Notes: a model not told the origin generated them from the letters alone. DNA of 64,000 nucleotides from Chloroflexota bacterium (GCA_026705605.1 JAPPAK010000001.1:62001-126000), one strand, 5' to 3'. Positions 30,058 through 39,234 are shown, counted from the stretch's first letter. Program-made: numbers and translations.

Positions 30058-30654
30058 GTGACCGACAACCGCTTCGGACCGCGATTCGAGCGCGCCATCG
30101 CCCTCATCGACGAGGCCAACGCTCCCGACCCGGTGACCATCGAGGTCGACGGCCGGGACGTGCCCAAGGAGCTCACGCACGCGCGCATGCTTACCGCCTG
30201 GGTCGAACGCCTCCTGCCCGAGCCTGGCGAAGCGCTCCTGCTCGCCGCGCGCGCGCACCACATCCGCCGCTGGGAGTCCCCCCGCGACACCTTCCCCGCC
30301 GGACGCCGCGGTTACCTCCGCTGGCGCCGCGACCTCCAGGTCCGCCACGCCGCCCATGCCCGTGCCATCCTCGAGGAATGCGGCTACGACGAGGACACGA
30401 TCGCCCGCGTCGAGCGCCTCGTCCGCAAGGAGACCCCGAAGGGCGACCCCGAGGGTCAGGCCTTCGAGGACGGCCTCACCCTCGTCTTCCTCGAAACGCA
30501 GCTCCACGACTTCGCCCTCCGCACCGAACCGGAGACCATGGCGAACGTCATCCGCAAGACGTGGAGCAAGATCAGCCCTGCCGCCCGGGAGCTCGCCCTC
30601 GCCTCCGACCTCCCGCCCGAGGACCGCGCCCTGATCGAACGCGCCCTCGCCTGA
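30058..30654 (+). CDS. DUF4202 family protein
   Basis: A 198-aa protein of the DUF4202 family, of unknown function. Recognisable segments are FERAIALIDEANAPDP, KELTHARMLTAWVERL, LLLAARAHHIRRWESPRDTFPAGRRGYLRWR and LVRKETPKGDPEGQAFEDGLTLVFLE. The histidines and aspartates (THA, ARAHHIRRW, EDGLTLVFLE) resemble an HD-like metal site, so a phosphohydrolase role is conceivable. The start is GTG 30058; the frame upstream in the track is a shadow of folC. Confidence 0.85.
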   Translation: MTDNRFGPRFERAIALIDEANAPDPVTIEVDGRDVPKELTHARMLTAWVERLLPEPGEALLLAARAHHIRRWESPRDTFPAGRRGYLRWRRDLQVRHAAHARAILEECGYDEDTIARVERLVRKETPKGDPEGQAFEDGLTLVFLETQLHDFALRTEPETMANVIRKTWSKISPAARELALASDLPPEDRALIERALA

Positions 30655-30677
30655 CCCCGGCCCCCGCCCCTACCTCC

Positions 30678-30683
30678 TACAAT
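30678..30683 (+). promoter_or_regulatory. -10 box of O-methyltransferase-like gene, leaderless layout
   Basis: TACAAT, six bases before the ATG at 30690. Confidence 0.55.
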
Positions 30684-30689
30684 TGCCGC

Positions 30690-31349
30690 ATGGCTTCAGG
30701 CGAAGAGTTCGCACGCGAGTTGCTCGGGGCGCAGGCCGACCGCTTCGCCTCGCTGCTCGATGGCGTGCCCGAGCCCATGGCGCGCGACGCCGCCATGACC
30801 GCGCGCCAGCTCGCGACGCTCGTGCGGGCGACCCGCGCCAGCTACGTCCTCCTCGTCGAAGGCGAGCCGCCGCCGGACGCCGCCGGCCTCGACGCGAAGG
30901 CGGCCGAGCAGCTTGCCGCCGATCTCGCGTCCTATCGCGCCCTCCACATCGCGGGCGCGTTCGGCCACACCGGCCAGATCGAGGTCGTCGAGCGCGGCCC
31001 CAAGGTCGCCGATGGCATCCGCCGCGCCGCCGAGCGCCACGCCCTCGCCGAGCACGTGCGCGTCCACTCCGGCAAGCCCCCCGCCGTCGTCCACGCCCTC
31101 AACGGACCCTACGACCTCGTCGTGCTCGGGGGCCGCTGGCGGGAGTACGAGCGCATGGAGGAGGACCTGACCCGCCTCATCCGCATCGGCGGCTCCCTCA
31201 CCATCGTCAACGCCGCCGCCCTCGCCGCCTCCGAGGGCCGCGAGGCCGAGGCGCTGCGCCGGTTCCTCTCCTTCCTCGCCGCCGACGAGCGCTACCTGCT
31301 CAGCACCGGGCGCGACTTCGAGGGCGTCCTCGCCGCCCGCATCCGCTAG
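30690..31349 (+). CDS. O-methyltransferase family 3-like protein
   Basis: A 219-aa SAM-dependent methyltransferase-like protein. It resembles CCoAOMT-type predicted O-methyltransferases in the segments GQIEVVERGPKVADGIRRAAERHAL, VRVHSGKPPAVVHALNGPYDLVVLGG and LTRLIRIGGSLTIVN. The usual glycine-rich SAM motif (E-x-G-T) is not obvious at the expected place (LASYRALHIAGAFGHTGQ), so activity is uncertain. The start is fixed by a TACAAT box six bases upstream. The next gene begins seven bases after its stop, forming an operon. Confidence 0.75.
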   Translation: MASGEEFARELLGAQADRFASLLDGVPEPMARDAAMTARQLATLVRATRASYVLLVEGEPPPDAAGLDAKAAEQLAADLASYRALHIAGAFGHTGQIEVVERGPKVADGIRRAAERHALAEHVRVHSGKPPAVVHALNGPYDLVVLGGRWREYERMEEDLTRLIRIGGSLTIVNAAALAASEGREAEALRRFLSFLAADERYLLSTGRDFEGVLAARIR

Positions 31350-31355
31350 CGCCGC

Positions 31356-31859
31356 GTGACCGAACCGCCCCGCCGCCGCGTCCCCGTCGCCGCCGAGCAG
31401 AGCGTCCGCGAAGAACGCCGGGGCTTCTTCCGCATCGCCGCCATCCTCGGCGTTGTCATCGGCATCCCCCTCGGCGTCCTGGGCATACCCCCCCTCCTCA
31501 ATGTCTTCTTCGATGAACCGACCATCCCCGTGAACGGCGCGTACAGCGAGGACGGCCTGGTCATGTGGGTGGAGTCCTGGGAGGTTGACGAGGCCAATCC
31601 GGAAAGAGTGACCGTCACGCTCCGTGTGCGTCCCACCGAGCCATCGACAATTGACCTGGAGGGCTTCGAGCTGGAGCTGTCCAAGGGGAATCCTATCCTC
31701 CATAAGGGGCTGTCCGAACCTCTGGTGATCGAAGCGGGGTTCGAGGTGATGATGACGCTCAACTTCGACCTCTCGGACGCTGAAGAGGGTGCAGCGCCCC
31801 GCGCCCTCCGCCTGGCGGAGCCGAAAGTCCGCTTCGCCCTCACGGAGGAGGACCATTGA
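31356..31859 (+). CDS. Membrane-anchored hypothetical protein
   Basis: Unrecognised 167-aa protein. One N-terminal hydrophobic segment (FFRIAAILGVVIGIPLGVLGIPPLL, residues ~24-48) follows a basic stretch, so the rest is probably outside the cytoplasm. The outer part is beta-rich (LVMWVESWEVDEANPERVTVTLRVRPTEP, LEGFELELSKGN) and reminiscent of small immunoglobulin-like domains. GTG start seven bases after the previous stop. Its stop overlaps the TTG start of the glycosylase gene, so it is the middle gene of a three-gene operon. Confidence 0.62.
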   Translation: MTEPPRRRVPVAAEQSVREERRGFFRIAAILGVVIGIPLGVLGIPPLLNVFFDEPTIPVNGAYSEDGLVMWVESWEVDEANPERVTVTLRVRPTEPSTIDLEGFELELSKGNPILHKGLSEPLVIEAGFEVMMTLNFDLSDAEEGAAPRALRLAEPKVRFALTEEDH

Positions 31860-32422
31860 CGGGTCCCCTGCAGACCCTGCCCCACTACCTCCGCCCCGGC
31901 CTCCGCATCGTCTTCATCGGCTACAACCCCGCCATCTACTCCGCCGAGGCGGGGCACTACTACGCCCGGCGCGCCAACGTCTTCTGGAAGCAGCTCAACG
32001 AGAGCGGCCTCCTCGCTCGCCCCGCCGCCCCCGAGGATGACGCCTCCCTGATGGATGAAGCCGGCATCGGCTTCGTCGACCTCTGCCCCCGCCCCACCGT
32101 CCGCGCCGACGAGCTCACCGCTGACGAGATCGCTGCCGGCGCCCACCGCCTCCACGCCCAGCTCCAGGTGAACCAGCCCGCCTATGCCGTCTTCAGCGGG
32201 CGCGGCATCTACGTTCACTTCGCCCGCCACGCCCTCGGACTCCCCCGCGCCGCCCTGACCGGCCGCCCCGATGGCGTCCAGCCCGAACGCATCGGCGACA
32301 CCGTCCCCTACGTCGTGCCCTCCTCCAGCGGGCTCGCCAGCCGCTGGCGGGCCGAGCGCCTCGATCTGCTCAAGGCTCTCGCGAAGCTGCTCGGTCCCCC
32401 ACCCCCGTCCTCGCGCTCGTAG
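31856..32422 (+). CDS. Mismatch-specific uracil/thymine-DNA glycosylase (Mug/TDG family)
   Basis: Base-excision repair enzyme that removes U or T from mismatches. The 188-aa protein has the Mug opening LRIVFIGYNPAIYSAEAGHYYARRANVFWKQLNESGL. It also has FVDLCPRPTVRADEL, and VVPSSSGLASRW as the C-terminal DNA-intercalating loop region. The active-site motif is GYNPA rather than GINPG: the catalytic Asn is kept, while the following Gly is replaced by Ala. The start is TTG 31856, overlapping the upstream stop, with GGAGGA just ahead. Confidence 0.85.
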   Translation: MTGPLQTLPHYLRPGLRIVFIGYNPAIYSAEAGHYYARRANVFWKQLNESGLLARPAAPEDDASLMDEAGIGFVDLCPRPTVRADELTADEIAAGAHRLHAQLQVNQPAYAVFSGRGIYVHFARHALGLPRAALTGRPDGVQPERIGDTVPYVVPSSSGLASRWRAERLDLLKALAKLLGPPPPSSRS

Positions 32423-32425
32423 GAT
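32420..32425 (+). promoter_or_regulatory. -10 box of alcohol dehydrogenase gene, leaderless layout
   Basis: TAGGAT, six bases before the ATG at 32432. It overlaps the stop codon of the glycosylase gene. Confidence 0.5.
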
Positions 32426-32431
32426 CGCGCC

Positions 32432-33430
32432 ATGCGCGCCGCCGTGCTCGAACGCCCCGCCCCTGCCGGCGACGAACCCCTCGTCCTCGCTACCCGCCCC
32501 GATCCGGTCCCCGCGCCCGGAGAGCTCCTGCTGCGCGTCGATGCCTGCGCCGTCTGCCGCACCGACCTCCAGATCTGCGAGGGCGACATCGAGGCGCGCC
32601 GCCTCCCCGTCGTCCCCGGCCACCAGGCCGTCGGCACGGTCGAGGCGCTCGGCGACGGCGTTGAAGGCTGGCGTGTCGGCGACCGCGCCGGGGTCGCCTG
32701 GCTCGCGGGCGCCTGCGGCGCCTGCTCCCGTTGCGATGCCGGCCGCGAGAACCTCTGCGAGGTCGCCGAGTTCACCGGCTGGGACCGCGACGGCGGCTAC
32801 GCCGAACGCGTCACCGTGCGCTCCGGCTTCGCCGTCCCCCTCCCACCCGATCTCGACCCCGTCGAGGCCGCGCCCCTGCTCTGCGGCGGCATCATCGGCT
32901 ACCGCGCCCTGCGTCTCTCCGGCATCCAGCCCGGCGGCCGCCTCGGGCTCTACGGCTTCGGCGCCTCCGCGCGGCTGGCCCTGCAGGTGGCGAACCACTG
33001 GGGCTGCGAGGTTTACGTCGCCACCCGTTCCCCCCACGACCAGCAACGCGCCCGCGACCTCGGCGCCGCCTGGGCCGGGGGCACAGACGACGCCCCGCCC
33101 ACACCCCTCGATGCCGCCGTCACCTTCGCCCCCGCCGGCGAGGTTGTCGTTGCCGCCCTCAAGGCCGTCGACCGCGGCGGCACGGTCGCCGTCAACGCCA
33201 TCCACCTCGATCGCATCCCCGAGTTCCCCTACGAGCACCTCTGGTGGGAACGCAGCCTCCGCAGCGTCGCCAATTTCACGCGCCGGGACGCTCGCGAGTT
33301 CCTTGCCCTCGCCGTCGAGATTCCCATCCGCACCGAGACCGATGTCTACCCCCTCGACGACGCCAACCAGGCCCTCGCCGACCTCGCATCCGGCAGGGTC
33401 GAGGGCGCCGCCGTCCTCAACATCGGCTGA
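32432..33430 (+). CDS. Zinc-binding alcohol dehydrogenase
   Basis: A 332-aa medium-chain dehydrogenase, propanol-preferring (AdhP-like) by sequence feel. The catalytic zinc site has Cys in ACAVCRTDLQ and His-Glu-like GHQAVGTVEALG, with Gln in place of the usual Glu after the His. The structural zinc cysteines are CGACSRCDAGRENLC, and the NAD loop is LYGFGASARLALQ instead of GxGGxG. These departures suggest changed cofactor or substrate preference. It starts with a leaderless-type promoter inside the end of the Mug gene. Confidence 0.87.
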   Translation: MRAAVLERPAPAGDEPLVLATRPDPVPAPGELLLRVDACAVCRTDLQICEGDIEARRLPVVPGHQAVGTVEALGDGVEGWRVGDRAGVAWLAGACGACSRCDAGRENLCEVAEFTGWDRDGGYAERVTVRSGFAVPLPPDLDPVEAAPLLCGGIIGYRALRLSGIQPGGRLGLYGFGASARLALQVANHWGCEVYVATRSPHDQQRARDLGAAWAGGTDDAPPTPLDAAVTFAPAGEVVVAALKAVDRGGTVAVNAIHLDRIPEFPYEHLWWERSLRSVANFTRRDAREFLALAVEIPIRTETDVYPLDDANQALADLASGRVEGAAVLNIG

Positions 33431-33471
33431 AGTCCCTAGACTCGCCGGACTGACCAGCAAGGGAGCCCGCC

Positions 33472-33954
33472 GTGTCCTCTGACTCCACATCCGAATCCCT
33501 CGACGAGATGCGCGCCCGGAACGCCGCCGCCCCCGTGCCGCTCGAGGAGATGCTCGCCCTCAACCGCAGGGTCATCGAGGAGTTCCGCGCGAACGACGGC
33601 AGGGTCACGGGCATGTTCGCGAACGAGCCCCTCCTCCTCCTCACCACCACCGGCGCGAAGAGCGGCCAGAAGCGCACCAACCCCCTCGTTCACACGCTGG
33701 ACCGCGACCGCGTCGTCATCATCGCCTCGTTCGGGGGAGCGCCGAAGCATCCCGCCTGGTTCCTCAACATTCGCGCCAATCCCGAGGTCACGATCGAGCT
33801 GCCCGGCGAGACGTTCACGTCGAAGGCCATCATCCCCGAGGGGGAGGAGCGCCAACGCATCTACGATCAGCACGCCGCCGAGATGCCGCGCTTCGCCGAG
33901 TACCGGGCGATGACGGCCCGCGAGATCCCCGTCGTCGTTATCCCCCGCCCGTAG
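33472..33954 (+). CDS. DDN-type deazaflavin-dependent nitroreductase family protein
   Basis: A 160-aa split-beta-barrel protein of the deazaflavin (F420)-dependent nitroreductase family, related to Mycobacterium Ddn. Conserved parts are LLLLTTTGAKSGQKRTNPLVHTLD, VIIASFGGAPKHPAWFLNIRANPEVTIELPGE and AEMPRFAEYRAMTAREIPVVVIPR. Family members reduce quinones or nitro compounds with F420H2. GCAAGGGAGCCCG precedes the GTG start. A close paralog follows at 34021, which is a sign of local duplication. Confidence 0.88.
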   Translation: MSSDSTSESLDEMRARNAAAPVPLEEMLALNRRVIEEFRANDGRVTGMFANEPLLLLTTTGAKSGQKRTNPLVHTLDRDRVVIIASFGGAPKHPAWFLNIRANPEVTIELPGETFTSKAIIPEGEERQRIYDQHAAEMPRFAEYRAMTAREIPVVVIPRP

Positions 33955-34020
33955 CGACCGGGGCGCAGCGCTAGCAATCGCGGGCGGCTAGACTCTGCCG
34001 ACGCACACCCCGGAGGCCCC

Positions 34021-34452
34021 ATGACATCCGAAGACCCCATCGCCCAGATGATCTCCTACAACAACCACCTCATCGAGCAGTTCCGCGCCAATGGCGGGAA
34101 GGTCACGGGCCGCTTCGCCGATGCGCCCCTCCTCCTCCTCACCACCACCGGCGCGAAGAGCGGCGAGAAGCGCACCACCCCCCTCGCCCACAGCACCGAC
34201 GGCGACAACATCATCATCATCGCCTCGTACGCCGGGAACCCGAAGCACCCCCAGTGGTACCACAACATCCGCGCCAACCCGGAGGTCACTATCGAGCTCC
34301 CGGACCAGACCTTCACCACGAACGCCATCATTCCCGAGGGCGAGGAACGCCAGCGCCTCTTCGACCAGCAGGCCGAGAAGATGCCCGCGTTCGCCGACTA
34401 CCAGGCCAAAACCACCCGCGAGATCCCCGTCATCGTCATCCCCCGCCCCTGA
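34021..34452 (+). CDS. DDN-type deazaflavin-dependent nitroreductase family protein, paralog
   Basis: A 143-aa paralog of the preceding gene (LLLLTTTGAKSGEKRTTPLAH, IIIASYAGNPKHPQWYHNIRANPEVTIELPDQ). It lacks the ~17-residue N-terminal extension. The start follows CGGAGGCCCC. Two neighbouring copies plus the LLM proteins at the right end of the window argue that the organism makes coenzyme F420, which is inference. Confidence 0.88.
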   Translation: MTSEDPIAQMISYNNHLIEQFRANGGKVTGRFADAPLLLLTTTGAKSGEKRTTPLAHSTDGDNIIIIASYAGNPKHPQWYHNIRANPEVTIELPDQTFTTNAIIPEGEERQRLFDQQAEKMPAFADYQAKTTREIPVIVIPRP

Positions 34453-34482
34453 CCCGCCCATCGGCACACGAAAGGAACGACC

Positions 34483-35706
34483 ATGCCCCGACCCCGCGTC
34501 CTCACCGAGCTCGACGAGTGGCCCCGCCACCAGACCATCGACACCTTCAACTCCGTCCAGACCGCCAGCCCCGAGTGGAGCGACGGCTACTGGCACTGCT
34601 TCGGCGACCCCGCCGGCGAGGTCAACCTTATTACCGCCATCCGCCTCTACCCCAACACCGACGTGATGGACGCCTACGCCATCGTCAGCGTCGATGACGG
34701 CAAGCAGTACAACCTGCGCGCCAGCCGCCGCCTCCGCCCCCGCATCGACGAGCTCCGCGTCGGCCCCTTCTGGCAGGAGATCATCCGCGGCATGCGCACC
34801 CTGCGAATCGGCTGCGACGACAACGCCCACGGCATCGAGTTCGACATCCTCTGGGAGAGCAAGGCGCCCGCCTACGACGAAGCCCCGGGCGTCCAGTACC
34901 GGCTCGACGGCCGCCTCGTCGCCGAGCGTTCCAACTACATCCAGGCCGCGGACATCGCCGGCTGGATCAGGATCAACGGTCGCGAGTGGAAGTTCGACTT
35001 CGGCGACGGCTGGGGCGGCACGCGCGACCACTCCTGGGGTATAGGCGCGGGTACCGGCACGGGCGCCAAGCCCAACCCCTACGTCGCCCCGCCGCTCACG
35101 CCCCCCGAGCAGGGCAGCTTCCGCGCCGACGGCATGCGCCACTGGGCCGTCGTCAACATGCCCGACCGCTGCCTCTACTACGCCTTCCGCCTGGGCGAGG
35201 ACGGCGTCTACACCGCCTCCGGCACGGGTCGCCAGTCCGGGGCCGGCATCCACTCCTGGGTCGAGTACGCCTACGACTCCGACAAGGAGAGCTTCGCCTA
35301 CACCGATGTCCGCATCTCCGACCACGAGTGGGAGGACGGTTTCCCCCGCTTCAAGCGCGGCAAGATTCACCTCACCCGCCCCGACGGCGGAGTCGACAAC
35401 TTCCAGCTGGAGGTTGTCAGCGAGCCCGTCTACATGCTCGCCGGCGGCTACGCCCACGGCTGGAACGACCGCCTCGGGCGCGGCGTCTTCCGTGGCGAGC
35501 TGCTCGTCGAGGGCGAGGTCTGGGACGTTTCCCACCCCACAAAGGTCTTTGACGACGACGGCAACGAGATACCGCAGATGAGCGGCGGCGGCTCCTACGC
35601 CGAGCTCTCCACCGTCTACACCAACCTCGACGACCCCAGCGATACAGGCGTCGGCATCCTCGAGTGCGCGATCATGACCGAGTTCGAGGGGGTCAAGGGA
35701 CCGTAG
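34483..35706 (+). CDS. Uncharacterised beta-rich protein, 407 aa
   Basis: I do not recognise a specific function. The protein is rich in Trp, Tyr and Gly and in alternating beta strands (GYWHCFGDPAGEVNLITAIRLYP, KQYNLRASRRLRP, GYAHGWNDRLGRGVFRGELLVEGEVWDVSHPTKV). This resembles the two-lipocalin-domain architecture of hydroxyneurosporene synthase/AttH-like proteins at low confidence. WKFDFGDGWGGTRDHSWG in the middle is the most conserved-looking motif and includes candidate catalytic Asp and His. No signal peptide. GAAAGGAACGACC precedes the ATG. It follows the two DDN genes on the same strand. Confidence 0.6.
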   Translation: MPRPRVLTELDEWPRHQTIDTFNSVQTASPEWSDGYWHCFGDPAGEVNLITAIRLYPNTDVMDAYAIVSVDDGKQYNLRASRRLRPRIDELRVGPFWQEIIRGMRTLRIGCDDNAHGIEFDILWESKAPAYDEAPGVQYRLDGRLVAERSNYIQAADIAGWIRINGREWKFDFGDGWGGTRDHSWGIGAGTGTGAKPNPYVAPPLTPPEQGSFRADGMRHWAVVNMPDRCLYYAFRLGEDGVYTASGTGRQSGAGIHSWVEYAYDSDKESFAYTDVRISDHEWEDGFPRFKRGKIHLTRPDGGVDNFQLEVVSEPVYMLAGGYAHGWNDRLGRGVFRGELLVEGEVWDVSHPTKVFDDDGNEIPQMSGGGSYAELSTVYTNLDDPSDTGVGILECAIMTEFEGVKGP

Positions 35707-35729
35707 CCGCTCCAGACCGACGGCGCACG

Positions 35730-35758
35730 TTGATCTGTTTGTGAAAAACATCTATGAT
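35730..35758 (+). promoter_or_regulatory. Promoter of PaREP1/HEPN-like gene
   Basis: TTGATC (35730-35735), a 17-bp spacer, TATGAT (35753-35758). One of the best vegetative-type promoters in the window; it overlaps the first codons of the ORF-track frame and moves the start downstream. Confidence 0.65.
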
Positions 35759-35776
35759 CCGTGGCGAGCAACTGAG

Positions 35777-36229
35777 ATGGTCACGGTCCAGCACAGCGAA
35801 GACGAGGAGAAGTACGCCGAGCTGAGCCTGCGCCTGCTTCAGCAGGCGCAGGAGGAGTTCGATAAAGGCGACCGCCTCCAGGCCTCGGAGAAGGCGTGGG
35901 GTGCGGCCGCCCACGCCATGAAGGCCGCCGCCGAACGCCGAGGCTGGAACCGCGGCAAGCACCGGCACCTCTTCGCCGTTGCCGGTCAGGTCGCGGATGA
36001 CGCTGACAATCCCGAAGTCCGACGGCTGTTCAGCATGGCCAGCTCCCTGCACCAGAACTTCTATGAGGACTGGCAGACCGACACGTCCGTGCAGGAGGGC
36101 CTCGGGGAGGTGAGGCGGCTGGTGGAGCTCATGGAAGAACTGCGTGCCCAGCCCGTTCGCCCCTCTGTCGTCACCGACGAGCAGCAGTGGCGCACCCTGA
36201 CCGAGCCTGCTCGCCAGCGAGCTACCTAG
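35777..36229 (+). CDS. PaREP1/HEPN-like helical protein
   Basis: A 150-aa all-helical protein with LSLRLLQQAQEEFDKGDRLQASEKAWGAAAHAMKAAAERRGWNRGKHRHLF. The GD...QASEKAWGAAA motif is typical of PaREP1-type HEPN-related domains in archaea and bacteria. Their function is unclear; some pair with nucleotidyltransferases. I place the start at ATG 35777 rather than GTG 35741, because a good promoter overlaps the longer version. It has no partner gene nearby and is convergent with the FAD/Fe-S oxidase gene. Confidence 0.72.
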   Translation: MVTVQHSEDEEKYAELSLRLLQQAQEEFDKGDRLQASEKAWGAAAHAMKAAAERRGWNRGKHRHLFAVAGQVADDADNPEVRRLFSMASSLHQNFYEDWQTDTSVQEGLGEVRRLVELMEELRAQPVRPSVVTDEQQWRTLTEPARQRAT

Positions 36230-36239
36230 GCCTACCCCT

Positions 36240-39230
36240 TCACTCCCCCAGCGCTTCCGCCAGCAGCTCCGCGACGTGCCGCGGTTTGCGCGATGTGAAG
36301 TGCCCGATCTGCTGCCGGCACGACACCCCCGTGACCGCCACCGCGACCTCCCCGCCGGCCGCCTCCACCGCCGGGAAGAGCCGGTACGCGCCCATCTCGC
36401 GCGAGACCTCGTAGTGCTCCCGCTCGAACCCGAACGACCCCGCCATCCCGCAACACCCTGAGTCCACCAGCGACGGCGCGTACCCGGCCGCCTCCAGCGC
36501 CCGCAGCGACGGTTCCGCCCCCGCCAGCGCCTTCTGGTGGCAGTGAGCGTGGACCAGCACCTCACCACCCGGACTGCCCGGGAGCAGGTCGCTGACGCCC
36601 TCGTCCTCCTCCGCCATCCGCGCGACCAGCTCGTCCAGCAGGACCGCCTGCTCCGCGACTGCCTCTGCCCGCCCATCCGGGAGCAGGTCGCGGTACTCGT
36701 CCCGAAGCGTGAGCAGGCAGGACGGCTCCGTCCCGACGATTGGCACCCCCCGCCGCGCGTACGGCTCCAGCCGCGCCACGTTCGCCTCCGCCCAGCCCCG
36801 CGCCAGCCCCAGCTGTCCCTTCGAGATCGCCGGACGCCCGCAGCACTCCAGCCCCGGCACGATCGTCACCGCGTACCCCAGCGCCTCCAGCACCTGCACC
36901 GCCGCCCGCCCCACCTCGGGGTGGAAGTACTCCGTGAACGTGTCGGCCAGGTACACGGCCTCCCCCCGCAGCGCCTCCCCTCTCGGGGCCGCCCGTCGCG
37001 ACCACCACCGCCCGAAGCGCCGCGACGCAAACGCCGGCAGCGGACGGCGCCGGTCGATGCCGCCCGCGCGCTCCAGGAGCGCCCGCGCCGGCCCCAGCCG
37101 TGCGACCCCGTTCGCAAGTGGCCCGAAGGGGCTCGCGAGGGCGCTCAGCAGCCGGATGCGTGCGAAGGCGCGGTCGCGCAGGGGCGCCCCATGCGCAGCG
37201 CTCGCCTGCGCCTGCACCTCGTACTTCAGCTTTGCGAAGTCCACCCCCGAGGGGCACTCCGTCTTGCACGCCTTGCACTCGACGCACAGGTCGAGCGCCT
37301 CGTGCATGCGCTCGCTTGTCAGGTCCTCGAGTGGCAGCGCCCCGTTCAGCGCCTGGCGGAGCAGGTTCGCCCGCCCCCGCGTCGAGTGCTCCTCGTCGCC
37401 GGTCACCATGAACGACGGACACATCCCGCCGTCGAGCTTCCGGCAGGCGCCCTGCCCGTTGCACTGCTCGGCCGCCCGCGCCAGACCGCCCTCGAAGCCG
37501 AAGTCGAGCTCCGTCCGCACCTCCGCGTTCTCCGTCGAAGGGCTCAGCCGCAGGTTGTCGGCGAAGGGCGGCGTGTCGACGATCTTTCCAGGGTTCAGCA
37601 GCCCCTGCGGGTCCCACAGCGCCTTCAGCTCCCGGAACGCCCGGGCGAGCTGCGGTCCGAACATCCGCTCCGTGAAGGCGCCCCGCACGATCCCGTCGCC
37701 GTGCTCACCGCTGAGCGAGCCGCCGAATTCGAGCACGAGGTCGGCGATCTCCTCCGCTAGCCCCTCCGCGTTCGCCAGCCCCTCCGCGTCCTTCAGGTCG
37801 ACCACCGGCCGGATATGCAGGCACCCGACGCTCGCGTGCCCGTAGTACGCCGGACGCAGCCCCCGCGCCTTCACGAGCGCGTCGAAGCGCGCCACGTACT
37901 CCGCCAGCCGCTCCGGCGCGACCGCCGTGTCCTCCACGAACGCCCCGGGCTTGGCGTCGCCCCGCACGCTCATCAGCAGCCCCAGTCCCGCCTCCCGCAT
38001 CCGCCACATGCGCTGCTGCTCCGCGGCCTCCCGCGCCACCACCCCTGCATACGCCCCGTTCTCCCCCACGAGCTCGTCCCGCAGCCCCTCGACCTTCCCC
38101 TCCACCTCTTCCGCCCGCTCCCCCGCGAACTCGACGAGGAGCAGCGCCCCCGGTTCCCCCTCCACGAACTCGACCAGCTCCCGGAAACCCGCACTCGCCC
38201 GGCAGCGCTCGACGATCGTGTCGTCCACGAGTTCGACGGCGGAGGGCCCGTGCGCGTTCGCCCGTACCGTTGCCGCGGCTGCCTCGACGACCGTCCGGAA
38301 GTGCAGAGCGGTGAGCATCTTCACCGGCGGGATGGGCACGACCCGGACCGTCGCCTCCGTCACGGTTGCCAGCGTCCCCTCCGACCCCACCACCAGCTTC
38401 GCGAGATTGAGCGGCCCGTCCTCCCCCACCTCGTCGAGGTTGTACCCGGAGACCCGCCGCAGGATCTTGGGGAAGCGCTTCTCCACCTCTGCCCGGTGCT
38501 CCCGCGCGATCGCCCGCACGCCCCGGTAGATGTCCCCCTCCAGCCCCTCGCGGCCACCCCGCTCCGCAGCCTCGTCCTCGTTCAGCGCCTCCAGCGCCGC
38601 CTCCGACCCGTCCGCCAGCACGACTTCGAGCGCGACCACGTTGTCGACGGTCTTGCCGTAGACGCCCGAGTGCGCCCCGCACGAGTTGTTCCCCACGCCC
38701 CCGCCGATCGTGGCGCGGTTCGCCGTCGAGGGGTCGATCGGGTACTGCAGCCCGTGCGGACGCAGCGCCTTGTTCAGCTCCGAGAGCACCACGCCCGGCT
38801 GCACCCGCGCCGTGCCGTTCTCCGCGTCGACTCCCAGGACCCTCGCCATGTGCAACGTGAAGTCGAGGACGATTGCGTGGTTCACCCCCTGGCCCGAGAG
38901 GCTGGTGCCCCCGCCCCGGGGCAGCACGGGCACGCCGTGCGCCCCCGCCACCCGCATCGCGTGCTGCACGTCTGCCGTCGAGCGCGGATAGACGACCGCC
39001 ACCGGCTCCATCTCGTAGATCGAGGCGTCTGTCGCGTAGAGCAGCCGCCGGTACCGGTCGATCTCGACGTCCCCGGATCCCCCCGACAACCCCGCCGCCA
39101 GGTCGCGCGCCAGCGGCGTCAGCGCCTCTTCGCCCCCGTGCAGTAGCTCCCGGGCGCGCGTGACCGTCCCGAACGTCGAGGGCGTGTCCCCCTCGATGGT
39201 GCGCCCCGCGACCGTCCCGGCGGGTGGCAT
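36240..39230 (-). CDS. FAD-linked oxidase fused to 4Fe-4S and CCG domains (YdiJ/D-lactate dehydrogenase-like)
   Basis: A 996-aa fusion protein. Residues ~70-300 form a PCMH-type FAD-binding domain (VLPRGGGTSLSGQ, IGGGVGNNSCGAHSGVYG). Residues ~310-570 form the FAD-oxidase C domain (GHASVGCLHIRP, SGEHGDG). A ferredoxin-like part follows with CNGQGACRKLDGGMCPS and CVECKACKTECPSGVD. Two CCG domains close the protein (ECCGRPAISKG, SGCCGMAGSFGFE). The architecture is that of YdiJ and D-2-hydroxyacid dehydrogenases, which pass electrons from a 2-hydroxy acid to a membrane or quinone acceptor. It begins four bases after the P450 stop, so it may receive or process the P450 product. Confidence 0.9.
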   Translation of the reverse strand: MPPAGTVAGRTIEGDTPSTFGTVTRARELLHGGEEALTPLARDLAAGLSGGSGDVEIDRYRRLLYATDASIYEMEPVAVVYPRSTADVQHAMRVAGAHGVPVLPRGGGTSLSGQGVNHAIVLDFTLHMARVLGVDAENGTARVQPGVVLSELNKALRPHGLQYPIDPSTANRATIGGGVGNNSCGAHSGVYGKTVDNVVALEVVLADGSEAALEALNEDEAAERGGREGLEGDIYRGVRAIAREHRAEVEKRFPKILRRVSGYNLDEVGEDGPLNLAKLVVGSEGTLATVTEATVRVVPIPPVKMLTALHFRTVVEAAAATVRANAHGPSAVELVDDTIVERCRASAGFRELVEFVEGEPGALLLVEFAGERAEEVEGKVEGLRDELVGENGAYAGVVAREAAEQQRMWRMREAGLGLLMSVRGDAKPGAFVEDTAVAPERLAEYVARFDALVKARGLRPAYYGHASVGCLHIRPVVDLKDAEGLANAEGLAEEIADLVLEFGGSLSGEHGDGIVRGAFTERMFGPQLARAFRELKALWDPQGLLNPGKIVDTPPFADNLRLSPSTENAEVRTELDFGFEGGLARAAEQCNGQGACRKLDGGMCPSFMVTGDEEHSTRGRANLLRQALNGALPLEDLTSERMHEALDLCVECKACKTECPSGVDFAKLKYEVQAQASAAHGAPLRDRAFARIRLLSALASPFGPLANGVARLGPARALLERAGGIDRRRPLPAFASRRFGRWWSRRAAPRGEALRGEAVYLADTFTEYFHPEVGRAAVQVLEALGYAVTIVPGLECCGRPAISKGQLGLARGWAEANVARLEPYARRGVPIVGTEPSCLLTLRDEYRDLLPDGRAEAVAEQAVLLDELVARMAEEDEGVSDLLPGSPGGEVLVHAHCHQKALAGAEPSLRALEAAGYAPSLVDSGCCGMAGSFGFEREHYEVSREMGAYRLFPAVEAAGGEVAVAVTGVSCRQQIGHFTSRKPRHVAELLAEALGE

Positions 39231-39234
39231 GGCC

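Noticed and set aside
36537-39146. Long plus-strand ORFs inside the FAD/Fe-S oxidase gene
   Set aside because: Arg/Pro-rich translations typical of wrong-frame reading; the minus-strand protein has complete domains.
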